A DNA stretch of 64,000 nt from CAVVEQ01 sp963828855 (GTDB lineage: Bacteria; Chloroflexota; Anaerolineae; Anaerolineales; Anaerolineaceae), in assembly GCA_963828855.1 (NCBI GenBank), contig CAWHGB010000002.1:620001-684000 (forward strand), given 5' to 3'. The translations under genes were made by a program, and so were the position numbers. Shown piece after piece: positions 38,057-47,393 of the stretch (the first letter of the stretch is position 1; each line of letters starts with the position of its first letter). The notes beneath the pieces were generated by a model that searched no databases, was not told the DNA's origin, and was given only the letters and a program-made list of their open reading frames with translations.

Positions 38057-40498
38057 ATGGTAAGTTTTCGTCCCCGCTGGCGGAAAGTCCTGCATGACCT
38101 GGTCGATAATAAATCCCGCACCGGGCTTGTGGTGGTATCCATCATCGTCGGTGTTTTCTCCATAGGCGTGATCAGCGGTGCGTATGCCATCATCAACCAT
38201 GACATGAGCGCAAGCTACGCCGCCGGCAATCCAGCTAATGTCGAAGTGCGTGGGGAAGGTTTTACCAAAGATCAGGTTTCGAGGGTGGAGAATCTGGACG
38301 GGATGATGGATGCGGAAGGTCGCAGGGTGATTTCTTCCCGCTTCCGTGTGCCCGGAAAAAGCCAATGGATCATGTTGAACTTAATTGGAATTGAGGATTT
38401 TAAAGACCTCAAGATAAATAATCTGACATCGATCGAGGGAGTGCGTTACCCAAAAAAGAAAGAACTCATTCTTGAAGTTAAAGCCGCTCAGGAACTTGGT
38501 GTGGCTCCTGGAGATTCGCTGGAGATCCAGCTTAATAATGGCACCATTAAAACCCTTCCGGTCGTTGGGATCGTTCAAGACCCAGGTACAGGGGCAGGAG
38601 ATTTCCTGGCGTCCAATCTGGCATATATTACCTCCAGCTCGCTGGAGTATCTAAACGAACCTGAAATTTTTAATCGTGTATATGCAACCGTAAAAGAAAA
38701 TGGAAATGACCAGGATTACCTTAGGCAAATAACCGCTGATATCAAAGATAAGCTGGAAAAGAGTGGGGCAGCCGTCCTGCGGACAAGGGTGGGTCTTTCT
38801 AATGAACATCCACTCGCCTCAACGGTTCAGGCAATACTTGGGATTTTGCTCGCCCTTGGGATATTAATTCTATTCCTCAGCAGCTCTTTGATTGCGAATA
38901 CATTGAATGCACTCCTCAACCAGCATCTTCGCCATATTGGGGTGATCAAATTGATTGGCGGACGCCGCAATCAGGTTATCGGCATGTATTTTCTCCTGAT
39001 CTTGGCATTCAGTGCGATCGCCTTAACGATCGCAGTACCATTGGGTGGACAAGGCGCGTATATGCTCGCAGATTTTATTGCAACGAGTATCAATTTTCAG
39101 TTACTGGGATATCGGATCGTTCCTTCCGCACTAATTATTCAGATCTTCGTTGGAATAGCAATACCTTTACTTGCTGGATTGGTTCCCGTTTTAAGTGGAT
39201 CTCGAACCACGGTATTGAATGCGCTTAATAGCGGCGCCTCCGGTCGCGAAGAGAAAAAGCATAAAAAAGACGAAAAGAATGCTTCACCCTGGGAGCATTT
39301 CCAGGTGAACACGACCACGTGGTTGGGTAGGAGGAAAATTCACATCCCCCGACCCCTTCTGATTTCACTCCGAAATACCTTTCGTCGCAAAGGCCGCCTG
39401 ATGTTAACTCTCTTTACCCTTTCAATGGGTGGCGCTATCTTCATCGCGGTTTTCAATGTGCGGGTTTCGCTGAACGACTATATCGATCAGATCGGTCATT
39501 ATTTTCTCGCGGATATCACCCTGGATTTCGATCAACCGTATCGCCTGGGGAAAGTCCGAAATACTGCCATGGAGATCCCTGGTGTGCGGCATATTGAAGG
39601 TTGGGCATATGCTGCAGCTGAATTATTGAATCCAGATGAGTCCGTCGCTGAAAATCTGACTCTTCTTGCTCCACCAGCCGGGAGCGAATTGGTTAGCCCG
39701 CAGCTTATCTCCGGTAGGTGGCTTCAACCTGGCGACGAAAAAGTGATCACGGTTTCAGAAAGCATATTAGAAAATTACCCCGCTCTTCAACCTGGTGATG
39801 AAGTTCTGCTAAGAATGAACGGAAAGGATGATTTATGGAAAGTGGTTGGTATTTTCCAGTTCGTCAACCAGGAAGGCTCGATCGCATATGCGAATTATGA
39901 ATACATTTCCAAGTACATTCATTTCCCGGATCAATCTTTTTCATATCGTATTGTTACAGATAATCATGAGCCGCAATACCAGCAGGTTATGGCGGAAAAA
40001 TTAGATGAACACTTTCGAGACGAAGGTTTCAAGGTAAATAATGCTCAAACCGGCCGGAGTACGCTGAAAAAGGCTTCTGAGAGCCTGGGAATCCTGGTTA
40101 ACTTTCTGATGATCATGGCATTACTCACTGCGCTGGTTGGCAGCATGGGTTTGACTGGAACGATGGGTATGAATGTTCTGGAACGAACCCGGGAAATAGG
40201 GATCATGCGCTCGATTGGGGCAGTTGACAAGGTTATCATGCGGACAGTGATCGCTGAAGGCGCGCTTATTGGGATGATCTCCTGGGGAATTGGAGCCTTG
40301 CTTTCAATCCCATTCTCCTTCCTGCTTTCTGGAATCGTCAGCAATGCTGTTTTCAAATTCCCTATCCCGGTGAAATTCACTGCCGAAGGCTATGTGATCT
40401 GGCTGTTCATCGTCCTTGCGCTTTCTGCCTTGGCAAGCATCCTTCCCGCCCGAAAGGCAGCCCGGTTAACCATCCGGGAAGTGCTGGCTTACGAGTGA
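38057..40498 (+). CDS. FtsX/MacB-like ABC transporter permease
   Basis: Permease of 813 residues, intact, starting on the base after the ATPase stop. It has two FtsX-like halves: membrane helix near residue 27, an extracytoplasmic MacB-like domain to about 250, three helices near 265, 320 and 365, then a linker, a helix near 450, a second outside domain, and three helices near 690, 745 and 785. The ending SILPARKAARLTIREVLAYE is typical for the FtsX domain. Together with the two ATPases it forms a complete exporter or mechanotransmission system like LolCDE or MacB. Confidence 0.9.
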   Translation: MVSFRPRWRKVLHDLVDNKSRTGLVVVSIIVGVFSIGVISGAYAIINHDMSASYAAGNPANVEVRGEGFTKDQVSRVENLDGMMDAEGRRVISSRFRVPGKSQWIMLNLIGIEDFKDLKINNLTSIEGVRYPKKKELILEVKAAQELGVAPGDSLEIQLNNGTIKTLPVVGIVQDPGTGAGDFLASNLAYITSSSLEYLNEPEIFNRVYATVKENGNDQDYLRQITADIKDKLEKSGAAVLRTRVGLSNEHPLASTVQAILGILLALGILILFLSSSLIANTLNALLNQHLRHIGVIKLIGGRRNQVIGMYFLLILAFSAIALTIAVPLGGQGAYMLADFIATSINFQLLGYRIVPSALIIQIFVGIAIPLLAGLVPVLSGSRTTVLNALNSGASGREEKKHKKDEKNASPWEHFQVNTTTWLGRRKIHIPRPLLISLRNTFRRKGRLMLTLFTLSMGGAIFIAVFNVRVSLNDYIDQIGHYFLADITLDFDQPYRLGKVRNTAMEIPGVRHIEGWAYAAAELLNPDESVAENLTLLAPPAGSELVSPQLISGRWLQPGDEKVITVSESILENYPALQPGDEVLLRMNGKDDLWKVVGIFQFVNQEGSIAYANYEYISKYIHFPDQSFSYRIVTDNHEPQYQQVMAEKLDEHFRDEGFKVNNAQTGRSTLKKASESLGILVNFLMIMALLTALVGSMGLTGTMGMNVLERTREIGIMRSIGAVDKVIMRTVIAEGALIGMISWGIGALLSIPFSFLLSGIVSNAVFKFPIPVKFTAEGYVIWLFIVLALSALASILPARKAARLTIREVLAYE

Positions 40499-40543
40499 CC
40501 AAATATCAAATCGAAACAACTGGTGGTTTCAGAATGAATAAAT

Positions 40544-40572
40544 AAAAAGACTGACCTGCGGTCAGTCTTTTT
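40544..40572. terminator. Bidirectional intrinsic terminator
   Basis: Perfect 13-bp inverted repeat (40544-40556 and 40560-40572) with a three-base loop and A/T runs on both sides, between convergent gene ends. Confidence 0.9.
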
Positions 40573-40589
40573 ATGATTATCGCATAAAA

Positions 40590-41905
40590 CTATACGGAAG
40601 CACTGACCGTTTTCATTTCCTTTTCATCCGCTTCCGCCACACGGATACCCTCTTCCAGGTTGACCTTCGTCAGGATGAAGATACCGACCGCGAAGAAGAT
40701 CACCAGCGAAACGATGCTCAGGCGGCTGTGACCCATCGCCGTGGAGACGACCGCGAAGAGAAACGGTCCCAGGATGGAAGCGAATTTCTCAAACACGCTG
40801 AAGAAATCCGTAGAATTCAGCGGACTTACTCTTGGGGATCATCTTTCCGATCATGGACCGGCTGAGCGCCTGGCTGCCGCCCTGAACGGTGGCGACCAGG
40901 ACCCCAAGCACCCAGAATTGCCATTCCTGGTACATGAAATAACCCAAGATCGATATACCCGTATAAACACACAGCGTGATGATGATCGAGCGGATCGTGC
41001 CAAGTCTCTTCGCCAGGTATCCGAAGAGGATCGCGAAGGGAGCCGCCAGGAATTGGACCATCAACAGCGTCCCGATCAATGTGATCTGGTCGAATCCGAG
41101 CTCGTTTCCGTACGCGGTAGCCATCACGATGATGGTGCCGATCCCGTTGGCATACACCCAAAACGCGAGCATCCCCAGGGAGAGATCGTGGTAATGACGG
41201 ATATCTCTGAAGGTCTGTCGCAGGCGGCTGAAACTGGCTGTGAGCGGTTTCATGTTCTCCTCGCCAACCTCGATCCTGCGGGGAGGTTCTTTGACATGCC
41301 GGAGGAGGGGCAGGGTGAAAACAAACCACCAGATCGCCACGGTGAGAAAACAAAGTCGGGTCAACAGGGCTTTATCCACACCCAGGGCATCCGGCAGGAC
41401 CATGATCATAGCCAGGTTGATGGCAAGCAAAACTCCACCCCCGATGTAGCCCATGGCATACCCGCGGGAGGACACCTGGTCGATCTCGTCCGGCCGCGCA
41501 ACATGCGGTAGCAAACCATCATAATAGACAAGGCTGCCCGCAAAGCCAACTTGACCAAAAACGAAAAGGAGTGATGCCAGGAGCCAATCGCCGGTTTGGA
41601 CAAAGTAAAGTAAAGCCGTGGCAGTCACACCAAACGCCATGAAGATCGCGAGGAAGCGCTTCTTGGCATCCGGTGAAATCCGCCACTGCCCCGAGGACCG
41701 GGCTGATGATCGCCGCGATCAGCGCCGAAATGGAGGAGGTGAATCCCCAATACGCGGTGGCGATATTGGGAGCCAGGCCTGCTGCGGCCACCGAAGTGTA
41801 ATAGACAGGCAGAACCGCCGCCATGATGGTGGTCACAAAGGCGGAGTTCGCCCAATCGTACATTGTCCAAGCCCAGATCGCTTTTTTATGCTGTTTTTCT
41901 TCCAT
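40590..41905 (-). CDS. UMF1-type MFS transporter (two frameshifts)
   Basis: Membrane transporter of the UMF1/Atg22-like branch of the major facilitator superfamily, about 437 residues once repaired. The start AIWAWTMYDWANSAFVTTIMAAVLPVYY is characteristic, followed by ISPVLGAVADF, FYDSLLPH-like VYYDGLLPHVA, SSRGYAMGYIGGG and GGSQALSRSMIGKMIPKSK. Breaks are near 41680 and 40800, each one extra base; between them the frame is clean. The substrate is not known; yeast Atg22 exports amino acids. Confidence 0.85.
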
Positions 41906-42143
41906 TTCAGTTCCTCCCGATGATGAAAGATTCTTGATAATTATACAGAATTATTCCAAACAAGCTCAAAATAATCATTTAATAAGGAAAATTCCAAATA
42001 TCTGGTTATCGATTTTGTAAAGGAATATGGTAAAAATTTAATATATAATTAATCTGAAACCTGAACCAGGTGGGTTTTCTTATTTAATCCTCAATCCTGG
42101 TTTGTAAAAATTATTGGTAAAAAAAGGACAAAGGGGTATTTTT

Positions 42144-45100
42144 ATGAAACGAATCACGCGCCTGGTGCTGCTCACGTCCATATTATTCAGTGCGGTCTTC
42201 CTCCAGCCGCCGCAGGTGGTGCAGGCAGCAAACTTCCCGGCGCAGATGAATAAAAGATTCACGCCGATCTCCATCGTCGCTGGTGGGATATCCGTTTTGA
42301 GCGTGACAATTTATAATCCAAATTCTTTCGAGCTTACCTCCGCCCATTACCACGATTTTTTTCCTGCTGGGATCACTTTAGCGCACCCGGTAAATCGTTA
42401 CCAATAACTGCGGAGGTACGATTACAGATGATTCTTTGAACCCGCTCGTACCAGGTGGTGATACTCCTTTCAACTAAATGGCGGCACAGTCCCTCCGCAA
42501 AGTGGTGGTGATCCAGGTCAATGCACGGTCACGGTAGCTGTCACTTCAACCACCCCGGGGAATTTGATCAATACCATTCCTGCCAATGAACTTGATTCAT
42601 GGGGAGACGATAATGGCACCATCGTCCGGATCACAAATACGACTCCGGCCAGTGCCACGCTGCAGGTTGCACCAGTACTTGCTCCATCTTTAAGCAAGAA
42701 TTTTAACCCGGTTACAGTATGGGTCGGTCAATCCACCCGCTTGAGATCAATATCACCAATAATGATCCGATCACAACATTGACGGAGACAACCCTGACCG
42801 ATACATTCCCGCCTCACATTTTCGATTTCTGCGCCTCTCACCTCGTCCCTTACTGAATTGTGGTCCTTCTGCCACCCTCACAGGGCCTGGTGGGGTACCC
42901 CTGGCTGTCGGGCAAACATCCGTTACATTGAATAATGCCTCAATTGCACCATTAGCGACCTGCAGGATTAGAGTCCGGATTGTTTCACCGGTTTCTGAGG
43001 TTTATAGGAATTCCATCCCGCCAGGACCTTCGGGGCGGGTTCGATCAGCACCCGGCAGGGGGTGACGAACTCAGCCGAGGCATATGCTGATATTTATGTT
43101 CAGGATGTTGGCATTTCAAAAACATTCCTCCCTACAACCATCCAGCAGACGGATTCAAGCGTGCTTTCCATAAACATTCAGAACCCCACCGGGAGTGCTT
43201 ACACCGGGATAGGTTTGGATGATGTTCTCCCAAACAACCTTACCTACGTTCCTGGAACTGAGGGCACCAACAACTGTGGTTCACCGGAACTGCGACATTA
43301 TCCGGCGCACCTTTAAACACGCTCTCCCTGGCAAATGCCACGATCCCTGCGGGATCAATCATCACCCCGGGGTCTGCACTTTTTTTGCCAGGGTGACTGG
43401 ATCGATTAATGGAACGTATACAAATAGTATTCCTGCCAGAACGATGACAGGACCGGTTACCAATGTCCGGGAAGCAACTGCCAATCTTACTGTTCAAACC
43501 CGCGTGATCGGTATAACAAAAACATTCTCACCCGCGAGTATTTCTACAGGCAGCACAAGCAACCTGACGATTGTTCTCCAAAACCGGACCAGTTCAGCGT
43601 ATACCGGGGTTGGTTTGATCGATACCTTTCCCACCAGACCTGACTTTTGTATCAGGGACAGAAACGGTTTCCGCATCCTGTATTTCACCGCCCGCTGTCG
43701 CTTTCTCTTGAACCCGGCACTCACACAGCTTACACTCGCTAATGCAACCATCCCTCCAGGGAATGTAACCATCCCCTGGAACCTGCATAATAACTGCCCA
43801 AGTAACCGCATCTGCTGCAGGATCTTACACAAATACTCTTCCGGTCGGATACGGTTGGATCGGATCCAGAGGTGTCAGTAACGGGCTCCGCAGGACTCGG
43901 GCACGATTACGGTAAGTAATCCGCTTCCTGTTGGTTTGACCAAGAGATTCCGACGCAATCCTATCCCCGCAGGAGGTAATACCCGTTTACGGCTGGCCAT
44001 TACTGCCCCGGCGGATATCCCCTGACGAGTTTTTCAATCACAGATACGCTCCCGCCAGGAGTGACGGTCAGTAATTCTTCAGGCCCGAATTTTCCGCGGG
44101 GTTGCGGCCAGCCGGCAACCGCACTCTCATTGCGCCAATTGGAGCTACCTCAATCAACCTGTTGCTCCCGATACTTTCGCAGCAGGAGCGACATGTAATC
44201 TCGATGTTTGGGTGACAAGCAGCACACCCGGAACCGTCACAAACACTGTCTTCCCTGCGAATATCACCAACAATGAGAACCGCACTACCACTGGGGATCG
44301 CTTCGCAAATCTGACGGTAACATCTTTTTCCATGAGCAAGGTTTTCTTTCCCCCATCCGTCAATCCAAACGGTCTTTCCACCCTTACGATCACCCTCAGG
44401 AATAACAGTCCGATCCCCTCTGGTAAATGTCTCACTTACCGATAACCTTCCGGGCAACACGACCAACGGGGTGGTTGTGGCCAATCCCTCTGCAGCGTTC
44501 ACTGACTGTCCAAGCGGGAGCGTTACTGCCAACCCGGGGTTACAAACCATCACCCTGGTTAATGGCGCTATCCCGGCTCAGATTGGAGCTACTCCCGGAG
44601 CATGTACGATTGTTGTTAATGTCGAGGGGAGGGGAGTTGCATCAACTTATACCAACACAATTCCAATCAACAACGCGATCGCCACTATTCAAGGCTCCAC
44701 ATCTACCATTCGACCGATTGCCGCTGCTTCCGCAAACATTGCGGTTGCTCCCCTAACGATCGGGGTTGTGAAGGGATTCGATCCTTTGACCGTCTTCGGA
44801 GGATCCACCTCTGTTCTCAGTGTGGAATTGATCAATCCTAACAATTCAGCATTAACAGGAATAGATTTCACAGATAATATGCCTGCAGGGATGATCATTG
44901 CAGATATCCCTGACTTTGATCCTGGGTCATGTGGCCCTCCCGGCTCCCTCACCGGTACTCCCGGCACCTCCACATTCTACTTTAGCGGCGGGAGCCTTCC
45001 GGCCTCTTCGATCTGCACGATGACTTTAAATGTAACCCATGACTGTTAATGGAAACCTGACAAATACAATTTACGCCGGAGATGTAACTACTTTCAATGG

Positions 45101-47193
45101 CGCAACGAATCCGGACGATGCTTCGGCTACACTGACAAACCTACCTGGTGCAAGTGTGAGCAAATTCTTCGCTCCCAACCCAATTTACGTGGGTGAATAT
45201 TCGCTCCTTACGATCACCATTAGGAATATTGGCAATATAGCAATAACCGGGATGGGTCTGATCGATAATTTACCAGGTACTTTACCAGCAGGTTTGGCAA
45301 TCGCGGGTGGGTCTGCGCCTGCGCCGGTAAATAACTGTGGGGGTTCTCTTACCGCCATCCCGGGTACCCAACTGATACAGCTTCAAGGGGGAAGCTTGGC
45401 AGGTGATACTTCCTGTACTCTAATTGTGCCCACAACAAGCACAATTCCAGGTGATTATCAAAACATCATCCCTGATGGAAGGCTTACAAATGATCAAGGT
45501 GCCACAAATCGGGACCCTGCTGAAGACACATTAACCGTTTTGGCCCTCGCCTCCCTCGGCGACTTCGTCTGGAATGACACCAACGCCAACGGCATCCAGG
45601 ATGCAGGCGAACCCGGGATCAAGAACGTCACCGTCGAACTCTTCAACGGCTCCGGCGTCTCCCAGGGCACCACCACCACCAATGCCTCCGGCCTCTATTC
45701 CTTCACCAACCTCACCCCCGGCGATTACTACCTCGCCTTCTCCCCCCCGGTCGGCTATATCTTCAGCCCCCAGAATGCGGGCGGTGACGATACCGTGGAC
45801 TCGGACGCCAATACCACCACCGGCACCACCGCCACCACCACCCTCACCTCCGGGGAAAATAACATCACCTGGATGCGGGCCTCTATCAGCCGGAGATCAA
45901 TGTAACCAAAGTATTAAGTTCAGTAACTTTCACCAATCCCGATGTCGCCCGCATGACCTACACGATCACGATCGGACCAAACGCCATTCCATTGACTGCC
46001 ATCCAGGCAGTGGATGACCTTGAGGCCGCCTTTACTCCCCAAAGCTTCTCGATCATCAGTTTGACTGCCACAAACCTGACTGTGAATCCCGCGTATGATG
46101 GACTGACCGGTTCAGATACGAATTTACTTACCGGTTCTGATTCACTTAATGCAGGAGAAAGCGGGGTAATCACCCTGGTAGTGGATCTGACTTTGAACCC
46201 AGAATGACCCCACAGCGACGTATATCAACGACCGTGATTGCCAGCGGCCTGCCACCCACCGGTCCACGGGTTACAGATAGCAGCTCCGCTACCGGTCCGT
46301 TGTTCGCCGACCCGGCGGTGACAAAAAGCGGTGACCCCACCCGGGTATTTGTAGGTGAGCTTGTTACCTTCACCTTGACGGTTTCGAATAACGGCAATCA
46401 GACCGCCACCGACGTGGTTGTCACCGATCCGCTTCCATCAAATATGAGTGTTGTCTCCGCCGTTTCCACATCCGGAACGGTCACCATCATCCCACCCCGA
46501 ACTGTTCAGGTTGATATTGGGGATATGGATCCGGACGATGTCGTCACGATCACAATTATCGCGCGGGTGAACAGTACCGGCTCGCCTCCGATCATCAACC
46601 AGGTTGAGCTCACCACAACTTCGCCCACAGATTTTGATCCTAATAACCGCTCATCGATCACCCTGGTTGTTCTGAATCCCACCCTCCCCGAAACAGGTTT
46701 CGCGCCCGGAAGGTTCACCCGAATCCCTGCGCAACCTCCGTCGATCGTGTATTCCACCAATGATGAGCTCTCGTTAACGATTCCATCGCTGAAAATCAAC
46801 CTTCCGATCGTGGGTATTCCCAAAAGCGGGGATAGCTGGGATGTGACATGGTTGGATAACCGTGCTGGATGGTTGAACGGAACTTCATACCCCACCTGGA
46901 ACGGAAACAGTGTGATCACCGGGCATGTTTATCTCTCCAACGGATTACCGGGACCCTTCCTCAATGTCGGAAAGTTGAATTATGGTGATCGCGTGATCGT
47001 ACGAGCCTATGGCAAGGATTACATTTACGAAGTTCGCTCCGTCCGGACGATCAAGCCATACGCAGTGGCATCTGTTCTTCGCCATGAAGACCGATCATGG
47101 ATCACGCTCCTGACCTGCAAGGGATTCAACGAGGACTTGGGGAATTATGACCAGCGTACCGTCGTACGCGCGGTCCTGATCTCAGTAAAATAA
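42144..47193 (+). CDS. Secreted DUF11-repeat protein with LPETG motif and C-terminal sortase domain (many frameshifts)
   Basis: One 5-kb gene, about 1,680 residues. Signal peptide from ATG 42144 (cleavage near VVQA-AN). Then eight repeats of about 110 residues, each starting with a K-x-F-x-P box (KRFTPISI, KNFNPVTV, KTFLPTTI, KTFSPASI, KVFFPPSV, KGFDPLTV, KFFAPNPI and one broken copy near 43940), an SdrD-B-like domain (LGDFVWNDTNANGIQDAGEPG, about 45550-45880), two further DUF11-like units, LPETG (46684-46698) and a sortase domain with His (TGHVYL, 46924), Cys (LLTCKG, 47116) and Arg (QRTVVRA, 47155). Frame changes occur about every 200-300 bp before 46210; those I resolved need one base removed. 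It could also be a decayed gene, but the sortase part is intact and catalytically complete. Confidence 0.75.
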
Positions 47194-47219
47194 CAAATCC
47201 AAATAAATTAAACAATTCA

Positions 47220-47251
47220 GACCAGGCGGAAGCATCCGCCTGGTCTTGTTT
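47220..47251 (+). terminator. Intrinsic terminator after the sortase-fusion gene
   Basis: Perfect 11-bp stem (47220-47230 and 47235-47245), four-base loop, followed by TTGTTTTTG. Confidence 0.88.
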
Positions 47252-47273
47252 TTGAATTTTAATACATTGGTGA

Positions 47274-47301
47274 TTGACATTTAGAACTTTTTTTCTATAA
47301 T
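47274..47301 (+). promoter_or_regulatory. Consensus sigma-70-type promoter for uvrA
   Basis: TTGACA (47274-47279) and TATAAT (47296-47301) are both perfect, with a 16-bp spacer. It lies about 95 bp before the chosen uvrA start. No SOS box that I can recognise overlaps it. Confidence 0.8.
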
Positions 47302-47393
47302 AGAGATATCTTCATGACAGGAAACCAAAAGTGAACTCAAAAACCCCGGGTGTTATAATAAATGGTCATTTTCTCAGGAGCATAAAGAAACCT

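Noticed and set aside
42144..46210. CRISPR-like or tandem DNA repeats
   Set aside because: The repetition is at protein-domain level (about 110 residues) with diverged DNA; no short identical repeats with spacers were seen.
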